A stretch of 64,000 nt of DNA from Dryococelus australis. Taxonomy: Eukaryota; Arthropoda; Insecta; Phasmatodea; Phasmatidae. A program made the position numbers and the translations under genes. Positions within the stretch are counted from its first letter, which is position 1. Each line of letters begins with the position of its first letter. This document shows, piece by piece, positions 33,991 through 46,263 of the stretch. Location: contig CM057009.1 of assembly GCA_029891345.1 (NCBI GenBank), forward strand, positions 229,081,120-229,145,119, read 5' to 3'. Under the pieces are notes generated by a model, which was given only the letters and a program-made list of their open reading frames with translations, searched no databases and was not told the origin of the DNA.

Positions 33991-36389
33991 TTTCCCAGCA
34001 CGGTATGTCTTTACAGCAATAAATACAGCCCTGCCACCTACAAGCGACAACCCAGCTAAGAGACTGCCATGCCAACAATACTCATCACCGCCAATACCCC
34101 ACAGCATGATTATCTCCAACATCAACACCCCTCATCGCCTTCAAATTGTGGACCTTCTCAGCTCGAGATTACATTTATACCTGCTAGACACACTTGGTGT
34201 GTCTCTATTTACCTGTCTACATGGCATTCCAGCAACTTTCTCTCCTCAAAAAACCATCATCATTAACATCGAACATGCCTCCGATACATTACCCCTGTGG
34301 CCCTATATATCTTCACAGCTTGGGACCACATAACGTAATGTCATATGGTTTTTTAGCAATGAATATACAGTGCTACAAATTTGTCTGCTCTTACCTACAT
34401 ATGTTGAAGGTATGTGTGGGTAATTGTTGGTATGTGGTTGTGAAATTCTACCTGGATGTGACATTATGGTTGTCCTTTCAGTGTGCCGATGTATACATAT
34501 TATAGATTAGTTTTTAAAATGGATACCTTTTAGTGCATGTATGTATTAATTTTTCATTCACATTTTCAAGAGACACACCAAAATGCTCTATTGTAAAGGG
34601 TTTTTGTAAATTTGTGTTTAAGTTTTTAAAAAAAATAAGTGTTTTAAAAGGATTGGACGAATGTTTTAGTAATATATGAATGTTTTGAATAAATGTGAAT
34701 ACTTCAATAAAGGATAGATGTTAAAAATAAGTGCTTGTGATAAATTGGAGGAATAATTTAGTAAAATTTGTATTTGTTTTAATTATGATGTAAATATTTG
34801 TTTTAATTTATAAATGTTTTGAAAAATGTGAAAACTGTAATAAATTTATTTATAATTGGAAAAAAATGAAGAAATTAAATTCAATGGTAAAGGGAATGAT
34901 GCCATTTTATTTGTTGGTTTTAGTTCCGTCGTTTTGGTGTTTAAATTCAAACGAATGGCGATGATATGAATGCGAAGATGAAGTATTTGGTAATATCAAG
35001 TGCTTGCTTAAATCTTTTTTATACAATGGTGGGTTCTGCAATACGTTGTCGCAATTCGTTGTATCCTGAATTTACTTTGAAGGTGTGGGGCCGGTTTTAG
35101 AATCGGATGAATTGTTTGGGTCCTTTAATAACACTACACTTAAATAAATTTAAACATTGAACACATATGAATTTATATTTTGAAAGTAAACTATTGATGA
35201 ATTGATAAAAAAAAGATGTAGTGTTTTGTTGCTGGAAATAATGTGTTGAACCGCACTGTTTGGAAGAGAAATACAGTTAGAGGTAGACAGCCAGGTATAA
35301 ATTTAACATCGTCTTTCCCATACAATGGCGCTATGGAATACAGATGCCACAAGCCATGTTTTGCCCTGCAACATAAGTGACGGCGGACAGCAACTTTGTC
35401 TTGTAATTTTGTATAAATTATGAGTCACTTCCCAAGAAAAGAAAATTATTTTAAAGGGATCTGATAATTATTATCACTCGACTTATCACATTTTTTCCAT
35501 TAAACAAAATAATATAAAGTAATATAAAATTTACTATGGTTGTGAGTCAACACGAGGATGTCTGCTATTACATCTGGATTTTGCTATAACACATATACTT
35601 TGGACATACTCAGAAAAACTAAAGACATTTAATGTACATGTTTAGTTATCCTAGAACAAAGAGCCAATGAGGGTGAAACATACATTTACTAAAGAGTGTT
35701 TATGACACCTAGATTGGTAGGTAAATAGGATACCATGTTTGATTTGTTAATTACTTTGATGTAGATACAATTCAGGATGCATCGTTCCTTGATTCTTACA
35801 TTTATAAATGTGCAAGTCTTCTGCACATTTCATTACTTTATGACATTTAGATTCTTTAGCACTAAAGTAATTATGTTTCGTACATAAAACATTGTGTATA
35901 TTGTAACTTATGATGACTTTTGTATGTCGAATCGTTTCATATATATTAGTGTATTCAATCAGTTCGTTCCTTGAGGTGGTAAGTGAATTTTAATTTTTGT
36001 ATTTGTGCTTATTTTGTGCAATTTTTTTTTCAAGTAAGGCATTTCAATCTTTTATGACACCTCGATTGGTCAGAAAATAGGATATATTTTATTCCTTGTT
36101 AGTTTATACATGTAGTTATGATTCAGGATGCATCGTTTTTGTGTTTATGGCTATTGTGTGTTTCAATCAATATTTTTAGCTTTTTGTTAGTGTGATTTAA
36201 AATGCATGTGATTAGACGATTCCTGGAATTGGGATAATATGTTCATTTTGTTTCATTCATCTAGTATGGTGTTACATGCATAATAAGCAGGAAATTTTTT
36301 TTATTGATTTGTGAAGTACTTAAATATGCATTTTTTTACTTGTTCCTTTTTGTGCTACTTGAGGAGTGATTATGTCAGGTATTGGTCTC
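33991..36389. other. Polinton interior downstream of polymerase, no gene recognised
   Basis: A frame at 33991-34333 continues past the polymerase but has no recognisable motif and is Pro/Ser/Ile-rich. The remainder is AT-rich. A TATGACACCT.GATTGG...AATTCAGGATGCATCGTT block occurs twice in direct orientation, at 35701 and 36053. Confidence 0.5.
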
Positions 36390-37043
36390 TTTGCATTTAA
36401 TTGCTTTGAATAATATTTGTCTTCTTTCAATGGGTATCATTTGATTTCGCCGAAATGCTATTCTTCGTTTTTTGAAACATTAATTTCGAAATATATGTTT
36501 CTCAACTCAGCCACTACATGCTTATCATTAAAATGTCTCACACCGGCCCAGACGGATGTGCTTTGGTGCTACCCCTCAGTTGGTCCAACAACTGCAAACA
36601 TGAAGGAACTCCTACACCCTGCCCTCTCCATCCTCCCTCCTCAATACCACATTTAACAATAAAAATAAGAATTACAACACTATTACATATTACATGTATG
36701 CATTTTACCCCATACCTGGCCACCTGAGTCGACCGACGGATATATAAGAGTCAAGATCGATGCTGCTGCTCTCCAAAAATTAAATTTAATGACCCTTATG
36801 ACACTCTTCCAGATACCAAATAAACATATACATGTACACAAATTAAAAAATATAATTTTTTATTATTTTATCATCGACCAATTAAATTTAAGCAGATTGA
36901 ATTCATCGGATTAAGATTAACTCAATCCAATCATTTGATCGGATTAATCCAATCAATTTAATTGGCCTAATTAATCAACTCATTCTAATCGATAATCCTA
37001 TTAATCAAAAGTGGTACAGAACCACCATGCCCCTGCTGCTACT
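36390..37043 (-). repeat. Right terminal inverted repeat of Polinton
   Basis: The inverse of 26735-27400. It ends CCCTGCTGCTACT at 37043, followed by the target copy TGCCTT. Confidence 0.9.
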
Positions 37044-37953
37044 TGCCTTGTCGACGTCAAAAGACGCCATATCAGAATGTGAGTGAGTTCGAACGTGGCA
37101 GATTGATCGGTTTCCTGAAAATGGGTTTGTCATGCCGTGACATTTCGGCCCGTACTCAGCAAGCTGTTGCGAAAGTGATGTGTGTTTGTGTGTGGAACCA
37201 GTGGATATAAGATGGTTGTACGCAGCAACGAGTGGGTACTGGACCACGCAATTTGACCACAGCACGGGACGAACGCCATCTTGTCCATTGCGTCGGCTTT
37301 TATTTTCCATAAACCACAAACGTCTCAGACTGCAATGAGCACAAGAACGCCATCGATGGCGTGCTGAGTGGCAAAATGTACTGTTTTTGGACGAATTCCA
37401 CTTCAAAGTTTTCTACAGTGATTGCCGCATACGAATTAGGCGCTACCGTGGTGACAGCAATCTAGCAGCCTGCATCGTAGTGCAGCATAGTAGACAAATG
37501 CCAAGTATGATGGCGTGGGGCACAATTGGATACAACATGCGATCTCGACTCCTACGTATTGATGGCAATCTGAACAACTACTTCGTCATGGATGTTTTAG
37601 AGCCCGGAGGTACTGCCTCTCCTTTAGGCAACTCCACCTGCGATATTTGAGCAGAGCAATCCTGGGCACATGCGGCGAGGAATGTGCAAGTATTCTTCAA
37701 TAAACGACATGTTCTACTGCTTCCCTGGCCGGCACGTTTGCCTCACATGTCGCCCATCGAACATATCTGGGATATGGTTGGTCGGCGACTTATTCGTCAC
37801 GAGCCTCCATCAACTACTGTTGATGCTTTGTGGACTCGCATATATATCACGTGGAGGAAAATTGCCCAGGAACATATCCAGGTCCTCTTTGAATCCATAC
37901 CACGACATTTAGGGGCGCTGAATGCTTCATATAGGGGATTCACGCCATACTGA
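37044..37953 (+). pseudogene. Tc1-like transposase (DD34E family), broken and interrupted by Polinton
   Basis: Cut-and-paste transposase. Helix-turn-helix part near 37060-37260: S-E-F-E-R-G-R-L-I-G-F, then W-N-Q-W-I, and G-T-G-P-R-N in another frame. Catalytic part: F-L-D-E-F-H-F near 37385 (first Asp present), M-A-W-G-T-I-G-Y, then I-F-E-Q-S-N near 37650 where the family has Q-Q-D-N (second Asp replaced by Ser), and L-P-H-M-S-P-I-E-H-I-W near 37735 (third acidic residue, Glu, present). The C-terminus is R-G-F-T-P-Y before a stop at 37951. Several frame changes and a missing stretch after the HTH make it inactive. The 5' end abuts the Polinton at the inferred start codon. Confidence 0.88.
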
Positions 37954-39839
37954 ATTCTCAAGGACAGGGATTACGTAGAGATTTGTACTTATCATGTGTG
38001 TATTGTCATGTACCAAATCTGTGGTATATTTTAATCATATATAGCCTTCTTGGTGTTGTATTTTTCACAATCATTAGTGCAGATGTGTAAAGTCCATTCA
38101 CAGTTATTTTCAACTTTTCTGAAGCCCTCCATCTGTTCTTCTTCCAAGATTTTCCACCACCTCGTGCAAGTAAAACTTATCCATGTATAGAAAATTAAAC
38201 CAAAACGATTGCGCACTGCATTCGTGCGCACTCAGTACAATTATATTTTGCATGAGAACTCTTTTTTTCCTGGCATTAGGAACACACTTGTTTTCTCACA
38301 GTTTTTATTCGTTTTAACTATAACTAACGTATTGTCATTTACAGACAAAATATAAATTTAAAGTTTCAGTTGAACCAAAACAAGGTACCTCCATTTACGT
38401 TAACATAATTATAAATCGCTTGTAATACATGGCATATTTATGAATTAACTATAAATGTCATACATGGGATAATTTTTCGAAGGTTGTATTCAAAAAGTGT
38501 GGAGAAACCCTCGAATATACCATACAAAGATAATAGGCCTCTTATGGATGTGTAGAGTCATTTGATTTGAATTGCTTTCATTCCCTCTTTTATTAAGTGG
38601 ATGAAGTTTCTTGTCATTTCATTTGATTGTTGAATATTGTCGTTCACACATTTTATTCCCAAGTATATGAACAATCTATAATCGACTTTTTTACTCTATG
38701 GCTTATGAAATATCGAAGATAAATATTTTACTCTCCAAAATATTACACTATTTAATGTACAACTTTTAAAAGCTTGTATTAAGTATTTACATTTATAGAA
38801 GTGCACACATTTAGTAACTTATTCATATTCTAGTCATAGTATAATTGTGCAACTTGTTGGGCATTTGTAGTGATTACTTGGTCTTCAGATGCAAGTCATT
38901 TGAAAATATCAAGTGTAAATGGTTCATACAGAAATGCTTGGAGGTTTTCGGTAATGTATGTTTTCGACATATCAAGCAGACGACTATTAATGTTTTTTTC
39001 CAAGCATTTTGCACATTTTTGTGCAAAAAAAATGCCAAAGGAAACCGGAGAAAAAGTATATTTAATAGCTTGTTACCGTCGTTATACTGGAAGATTTTAT
39101 TAATGTTGGAGTATAGATAATAATTATCAATGATAAAGAAGAGACATCGATATGGTTGTCGATATAATTATAGTTGTCGTGGGCGATATCTTCGGATTTA
39201 TTATATTTCTTCGTTGAGCAAGGTGACTAATCGCTTACATGGATGACTAATTTTTGAGGGATGAGTCGACTGGCGGCCACAGCCGCACCAGTTTCATATT
39301 CTTGATTATACTGCACATGATTGGCTTATTGTCTAGTTGGGCTGGAGAATTGTCAAATTAGTTTGATTTATTTGTCATGAATAATAGCAAAAGTAATCAA
39401 TTGATTACTTTCAAGCAGATGAAAATGTATTTCACACAATTTTAACTGATTTTGAGCTTTGTTAGAAGTGTGATATTTACCGGACGATAGGTTGGGCAGG
39501 AAGTGGAAGGTAGTCTATGCTGTGCTGGTCAGGAAACCATAGAATTCGTCATGCATGCAAACTCAAGTATAACGATGTCACGGTTACTTCGTCAGAATTT
39601 CAACTGTAATCATCATTCCCGAAGTTGAAAGTCAGAATGGTGGAACCACGTATGAACCTACCCTTAACAGCTTATATATTATTTGATGCGAAAATTTGCA
39701 GAACTGTAACATTTATTTCTACGCTAAATGATGATACTGAGGCTAGTTTGAATAACCTAAGACATGTCAAATATATGACCTTAATGAATGATCATTCAAT
39801 AAAGTAAATATAATGCTATAATCTTTATTTTTTCCTTTT
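37954..39839. other. No gene seen
   Basis: AT-rich. The first ~55 bases probably end the Tc1-like element: TGTGTGTATTGTCATG near 38003 weakly mirrors the left ACAATACAC. Overlapping open frames at 38845-39120 have no recognised motif. Confidence 0.45.
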
Positions 39840-40112
39840 AACACACAAAAGTCGTTTTGCGTAACGAGCGAAGAGATTTGGGTGGATCTTAATAGCGATA
39901 TCTTGAGTGCCGATAAGGGTGATTGAAGTTAGTATGGAGCGGCAGCGGAATGAAGGGGCGGGGGAAACGGGAGATCCCCGAGAAGACTCGCCCATCAACG
40001 GTTTCGTCCGGCTTGATCCACACTTGCGAAAATCCGGTGACCCAGCCGGGTATTGAGCCCGGTTCGCCTTGGTGGAAGGCGAGCGTGCCAATCGCTCAGC
40101 TACCGTGGCCCC
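39840..40112 (-). repeat. Long tRNA-derived SINE (~270 bp)
   Basis: Minus strand. The head starts GGGGCCACGGTAGCTGAGCG. A box TAGCTGAGCGATTGGC (complement of 40087-40102); B-box region CCGGGCTCAATACCCGG (complement of about 40046-40062), which folds as a perfect 5-bp T-arm stem with a 7-base loop. An anticodon-arm-like TCGCCTTCCACCAAGGCGA is between them. A GC-rich body follows (CTTCTCGGGGATCTCCCG) and the 3' end runs into an A-rich AAAGGAAAAAATAAAG. Much longer than a tRNA, so a SINE. The target duplication is not certain. Confidence 0.65.
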
Positions 40113-41357
40113 TATTTATGATACTAGATAGCGTACTGTCACAGGAATTGTATTTATATTCATGATTCTGAAAAACATTAATTTCTTAGCTGTTTGTTAA
40201 AGTCTTTAAAGAAGGGTAAGAACGTTATGTAAATTACACACTTTTTGAAAGTTTGTTATGTCAAGCATTAATTTGTTTAAATGTAATAGTGTCAAAGTGG
40301 CCAAGCGTTGCTCGAACATTTATTTAACTAATATTTTGTACAAGCGAAGTGTAAATGTATACATGTAAAATTGTTTCAATATATCATTGTGAATTTTAGC
40401 GGATAAGTAGAATAAATACAATATATCTGAAAAATGGGTTTGGATAGACGATTGAGGATTAGGGTCACTGACGTCACGTTACGGCCATTTTGACACAAAC
40501 GTTTCTGCTTTTCTCGTAGAATTTCTAGCTTTTTGCTCTTAATGCACCATTTCCCCCTTAAAATTTATTCGTTGTCGTTAAACATTTTTTCTTTTTCTCT
40601 TTTGTAATTATTCTCCTATAATACATAAAATCGCTAGAAGTTTCAAAACCCACTCGAAGCCAAAACTGTCATGTCGCCTCCCAAAAGTCAGTAAATTGGG
40701 GAATCTAAGGATTGCCTTATTTACGTAGTGATATGAGAAATATGGACATGTATAGGTAAAGGCATCAGCGTATATCTAATTATCTGCGGCCACTGCTCGT
40801 GCGAACAGTGTTCGTGGCGTTTTCTCAGAGATCTTCCATATTTTTACTTATAACATTATGGCAGTAGAGTAGTCCCTTCTGCTAGCATAAACTGGGGTCT
40901 TTACTATAGTAGTACCAGAAATTTTTAGTCGGTTAAATGGATTGTACCTGATTTGTTTTGCAAAGTGATTCGGGATGGAAAGTTCGTACAATATATGAAT
41001 GTTTCTTGGCGGTAAGTATGCCACTGGGCTTCGCAGATGTGGGTTAGTGTGTCGTCATTTTGACTCCAGTGGACATGTGTCGAAAGCCAATGGCCAACAG
41101 TTGTGTTACAGTGTAGAGGCGGACGAGCGAAGGCAAGTAACTGTAGTAGGGGGGAGGGTGATAAAACAGGTAATAATAATTGGATGCGGTAGCCAGGCCA
41201 GGAGGAAATGTGCTCCGCCATCTTTACTTGAAAACGAGTCCTGCATGGAATTTTCGAAATACATCTTTATAAATAATTTTCTCGACATTTTTGGAAATGT
41301 TAAAATATTTTGTAATATTTACTTTTTCCATTTTTTTTTTATATTTTGTTTTTAGTT

Positions 41358-41430
<73 letters not shown>

Positions 41431-43106
41431 CAATTTTCTCAATTTGCTGTAAGGTTATTCCGAGATCATCCCGGATCAAAGTCAAGGTCATAAAAATGTA
41501 TGATGGCGGTCAGGGTGAATAGGCCTAATGTAAACTAATCTATTCACCGTGCACTGTGACGTTACAACAATCTAAAGTCTACAATCAAAACCCATTACTA
41601 AGAACCTAACAAACTATTCTACTAACGGTATATGAACATAAATTCAGTTAAATGTACAGTTTATAAATAAATTCTCGTCATTTTGATGTCCATTAAAAAC
41701 ATTAATTTCACTGCATGTTTACTATATTTAATAAAATGTTATAGGTATATTTCCAGGCGAAAAGGAAAGAACTGCTGACAATCATTTTGTCTGTTTATTT
41801 ACCAGTTTTTGTAGATATTGGCTAAGTTCTCCTGAAAGCATGTATGCAAATATCTGCAATGCTGTAAACTTAAGGCTGGGTAAAAATGGATAAGATTGCG
41901 GCAATTGGATTCACCTGCCCCGTAGTGTAAGGAGGTTAGGTTTGTGTACCATCCCAGAGCCTAATTCACTAAAGATATTTTTATATGTTTTATTTATCTG
42001 CTGATATATTTTTCTTTTTCAAAGAACCTGGAGTGTCCTAAATTGAGCGAAATCACAATTCAACATAATGAAAAGTAATTTATGGCCGTACATTACCCAA
42101 TACTTGAACTCCGAACCTATCGTAACGTAAGCCTGCATGAAATTCAACATGTAAGGAAGTCTGGAAAAATATTTATATCGGTCTTGACAAATAATCTCAT
42201 TTATATATAGATGTAAGAAGTTTGTTTTCAGTGGTTGACAGCATGTCTTTCATGAAACGGATTTGTATTCCTGTCAAACGTATATTTGCTAGAAGTTCGC
42301 TATATACGTGGTTTTATAGAGCTGTGAAGAATTAGAACTTCGCGCTATTACTAAAAAATGACACGTTCTTTGCCGGAATATTTAAATATTATATATCACA
42401 CACATAAAATTCATAGTGATTGTGTATTACGCATCGTGTCCACAAGAAATGTGAATTTGTATTTGATTTATAAAAATCTTTAGTTTAGCTGTAACAAAAT
42501 TATATACCTTTAATATAAAAAATATAATCCGCAATTACATGATAGCTTTAATAGTTTTACTTCTGAAGAAACTTACAAATCGATCACATACACAGAAAAA
42601 AAACGAGAGTAGTGCTGCAACAATAAAAGTACTGTTGGCGCATTTCTTTACACGTTTCTGTTGTAATAAAAAAACAATGTTGTGAAAAGTAAATATTTTA
42701 ACCATTTACAAAGTCTACGTTACTATAATTCAAATTTACTGTTAAAGTATTAATGATAACAAAACATTTGAGTAATGTTGCAGCAACCCAATATAGTTTC
42801 TGTTACTGGGACATTAAAGACATGTCCAACCAATTTAAGGTTACACTGAATTGTCGTAAACGGCGATAGTAGTGAACAGCAATAACCTCGTAAAATGATA
42901 CCACTATATTAAAACCTTAAAGCATAGTTTGAGAATTAAATGTTATCTTATACCAGCTCTCAATCCTTGCAATGCAGTTTACATGAGCCAATTACGCATA
43001 TGTTTATAAAGCATAAATCATTTTCTTATAACGAAAGATAACTGCAGTTTGTCGTTATTTCATATTCAATATCTACAATATAAGACTATGTTAGGCATGT
43101 TCACGT
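40113..43106. other. No gene seen
   Basis: AT-rich non-coding DNA with one long AT microsatellite (listed). A GC-richer patch at 40990-41230 has no domain on either strand. Confidence 0.5.
41358..41429. repeat. (TA)n microsatellite
   Basis: A long run of TA preceded by TATATGTATATG. The minus-strand Y-I-Y-I frame across it is an artefact. Confidence 0.97.
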
Positions 43107-43195
43107 AGATCAGTTGTTGAAACGTAGGGTTTCGTTAAGTGGAGAACGTCAAGCACTGTGGCCGCGGGTTCGATTCCTCTCTGGGTCGTCAATTC
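43107..43195 (+). repeat. tRNA-like element (pol III boxes)
   Basis: A-box-like TTCGTTAAGTGGAGAACG near 43129-43146 and B box GGGTTCGATTCC at 43166-43177. The stems of a tRNA do not form, so it is a tRNA pseudogene or SINE head. Confidence 0.4.
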
Positions 43196-44788
43196 TTTCC
43201 CCGTTAGTAATATACTTATTTGTGAAGAAATAATAGTTTTTAATTTATTTTACATCGAAATGTTTTTGTAAAGCAAATAAAATACAGGACAATCTTTAAC
43301 ACAAATAATAACGTCAGTTGTTTAATAGTTCTTAAGGTTACATTAACAATATTAGTTTGACATATTACATTGACAGTGACATTAGTTACTGATGGCTCGT
43401 AGGTAACAAAAATTTTTTGTTGTAGTAACATTAATACTGTTGTCATAACTTAGACTTTTTCTGGGTAAGAAATAAACAGAAAGAAGGAGCTTCTCATTTT
43501 TTTTTTTTTTTAACAAATGTGCATAAAACGAGGTGTTTGTTGAAAATTTATTGCAAAATTTCAGTTAGTAAAAAAATTAAATTTCGACACTTGTAAAAGT
43601 TTATTAAAATGTTAATTTACATTTTTCTCGCAGATAATATTTTTAAATAACCTCGAATTTTCTGTAAATTTTAAATACCTACTTGCTTGCGAATATATAC
43701 ACTTGTAAACATACAGGAAACGCATGCGTGGACATGAATGTATGTTTTTATTTAATTTATATAATTACGTCAGCATTTTTTCATTTATATAATATATATA
43801 ATGTATATATGAACACGTAGTTTCAGATACCGTTTGAAAGTACAATGTTAGTACATTCTTATTATATAGATAAGTTACTTTACTTTGAAGAGTAAGACAA
43901 AAAATGCCTAATTGTCTCTCTTTTACATCCTCACTTTACCAATGAACTCGTGAACCCAAAAATTAGGGGAGTTATTAATCTTTGTTTGTATATTTATATC
44001 CTCAAAAATTTGGTTTTTTTTAACTACCATGGCCAAAACGTAGTTAAATTTATTTATTTTATACGCCTAAATTCTTTTGACAAACACTATTACATTTACG
44101 TGGCCAGATATTATTTAGTAGGTAACATAACTAAAAATATCCCTTACACAAAGCTCAAGTTTTAAGCATACGTTATTACCCTTTGAGAAATAATTTGATA
44201 ATAAGTGTAATTTAATTATTATAAATAATAGCCCATAATTTTAACTGATTTTCAAAATACCAAAACTTGCTGTCAGAGCAACAAAGAACTTCAACAAAAA
44301 TGTCTGAGATGTAAGTGTTAAGGAATTAAGCTGAATAAATATATCCGTTTTATTTACTTCATCATGATATTCTTCGCTATACACGTGCATAACTATTAGA
44401 CAAAAAAGTTATATTTTGTTTTGCATTTTTCTAGCACTTAAATGCATATTAATGCCTTGCCCTAATTATTCGGTGTATAACGTGTATCTCAAAAAACATT
44501 TATTACTCAGTTTAACTAAATTTAACATATTTAGAGAACGTACTCACATAGACATAATGTTGTTTACAAATATACAAGTATTTTTACATCAAAGCAGGCG
44601 TCTGCATATATTTTTCTGTTAGTTATTTGGCATACGTTATAAAGAAAACACCCACCTGCTCTTAGCGTGATAACTATGCAAGAACTACTACGAAATTCAA
44701 CAAAATTAATCGGTCATGCAAGTAAAAATATTAGTATGGAAACAACTTTTACGTAGGGAGCGAATTCCGTTTACCAGTAAAACAATAA
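43196..44788. other. No gene seen
   Basis: Very AT-rich, with T-rich runs near 43498-43512. No feature recognised. Confidence 0.5.
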
Positions 44789-44821
44789 GTTACTGCTATA
44801 ACTAATGTACCTATTTTCCTC

Positions 44822-44932
44822 TACACACACACACATATACTCTCTCTCTCTCTCTTCCTCCCTCTCTCTCCCCCTCTGTCACCCTCTCTCATCATCTCCC
44901 TCTCCCCGCGCGCGCTCTCTCTCTCTCTACAT
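44822..44932. repeat. CA/CT-rich simple repeat
   Basis: CACACACACA, then TCTCTCTCTC, CCCTCTC and CGCGCGCGCTCTCTC. It lies just inside the left end of copy 2 and is absent from copy 1. Confidence 0.9.
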
Positions 44933-45280
44933 GGCTACAATTAATTTATAAATAAGTTTTTAAAATCTGAGTTGGTAGTTAGGACTTGACTCTCTCGAAA
45001 ACAATAACACTATAATTAAAACCAGAAACGTATGCAACATTAGTGAGACAGTTACAAAAAACACATGTGCCTTACCCAGAACTTTAACCAAGATAACCTC
45101 TACAATAAGCTAGTGTGCAATGCACTTCATTATGGGAGACAAATTCAGAGAATAAACTTCGGATTTTATCAGTCCAAAGTTTTGAATTATAGGGTTAACT
45201 ATCCTAAAATATTTAAGAGTGCTGTCATTTTGTAAATAGTCACGGAGCCACTTAAAACTTCAATGTTTACATATATATAT

Positions 45281-45350
45281 TGAAAGCATCTGTTAGAAGC
45301 ATCATATATATCATCATATATATATATGATGCTTCTAACAGATACTTTCA
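45281..45350. repeat. Inverted repeat (30-bp arms, 10-base loop) at deletion junction
   Basis: The left arm 45281-45310 reads TGAAAGCATCTGTTAGAAGC and continues ATCATATATA. The right arm 45321-45350 is its reverse complement with a single mismatch (29 of 30). The right arm belongs to the element (copy 1 has AACAGATACTTTCA near 25098-25111). The left arm is an inverted duplicate of it. Confidence 0.95.
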
Positions 45351-46013
45351 GTATACAGTATTTGGTCGAAATTGTTTAAATCGTATGGCAGATATACCCA
45401 ATAAACTTCAAAAAAATTGTATGACCACTATTTTGAAAGTAATTACACATTCGCTATCAATAACTTACGATTTCTTGGCCTATAATAATATTACGTATTT
45501 ACTTATCTGCCAAATTGTGTGAGTAGATGTTTCATAATTTTTGAGATGTGATAAAAATGCTTTATTTCTTAATTTGGTTCTATTTTACAAATTGGCAGAC
45601 AAACATCAATATAAATTACAAAATTTAATGCTAACACGATGCTCTACCGGCGTACAAAATTTGGTTCAAATCGGTTGAATGATTCCCGAGATATGATTTC
45701 CCCCTAAATATTTAAATTACGGTCATTTTTAAAGTAAATACTTCCAATGTTCGAAAACTATAAATGTCAGGTGTCCTTACAATTACTATATGTTCACCAA
45801 GTTTGATGAAATTCGGTGAACACATTCAAAAATTAAAAGAGGGATGCACACACGCAAAACACACATGCATACACACATACATTAAAACATAGAAAATTCA
45901 ACAGAGAGTGATCTCATATGCCTTCCTTGACTTCGGAAAATAGGCCAAAGACACTAAACTTTTCAAAGGCGTACAGTAGCCAACATAAACATAGGGCCAT
46001 CAATACATTTATA

Positions 46014-46198
46014 GCCGACCTCCCGTGGCACAGACGGTAGGTGCGCCAACGAGCTGGGGTGCGAGAGGATCTGGGTTTGAATCCCTCGTAAGGCATGGGT
46101 GTTAATTTAAGTTATGTTATAAGTTAGTCTGTAAGCTGTCCCCTGCTAAACTTGACAGCATAAAACCGGGAGACGGTTAAAAGCCCATTACCATTACC
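46014..46198 (+). repeat. SINE with 13-bp target-site duplication
   Basis: It starts GCCGACCTCCCGTGGCACAG, with B box TCTGGGTTTGAATCCC, then TAAGTTAGTCTGTAAGC, and ends in a short ATTACC-type repeat tail (CCCATTACCATTACC). CAATACATTTATA flanks it perfectly at 46001-46013 and 46199-46211, showing target-primed insertion by a LINE. Same family as 28548-28670. Confidence 0.93.
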
Positions 46199-46263
46199 CA
46201 ATACATTTATAAAAAAATGAACTTCCATCTCCGTAATATTGTTTGTATCTGTTCGAGTTTTTT

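Larger units (their letters stand above)
26735..37043 (+). mobile_element. Polinton/Maverick DNA transposon, decayed, nested in Tc1-like element
   Basis: A 10.3 kb element. The left end starts AGTAGTAGGAGTGTGG and the right end, inverted, starts AGTAGCAGCAGGGGCATGG; Polinton termini commonly begin AG. Terminal inverted repeats exceed 600 bp. Flanking hexamers CGCCTT (26729-26734) and TGCCTT (37044-37049) match at 5 of 6 positions, and six-base duplications are characteristic of Polintons. The only recognisable gene is a protein-primed family B DNA polymerase (30930-33990). Retroviral-type integrase, packaging ATPase, cysteine protease and capsid genes found in complete 15-20 kb Polintons were not seen, so this copy is internally deleted or very decayed. 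Confidence 0.88.
44789..45945 (+). mobile_element. Modular repeat element, copy 2 (internally deleted)
   Basis: Same ends as copy 1: AGTTACTGCTATAACTAATG then CCTATTTTCC at the left, and a CA-rich tail then GAAAATAGGC at the right. The left ~470 bases match copy 1's left part (TGCAATGCACTTCATTATGG, GTTTTGAATTATAGGG). The rest matches copy 1 from about 25100 on, so about 1.6 kb of interior is missing. The junction is a perfect-looking hairpin (listed). Confidence 0.72.

Noticed and set aside
38845-39120. Two overlapping plus-strand frames of 77-91 codons
   Set aside because: No recognised motif, no splice or start support, and neighbouring sequence is non-coding; kept as background.
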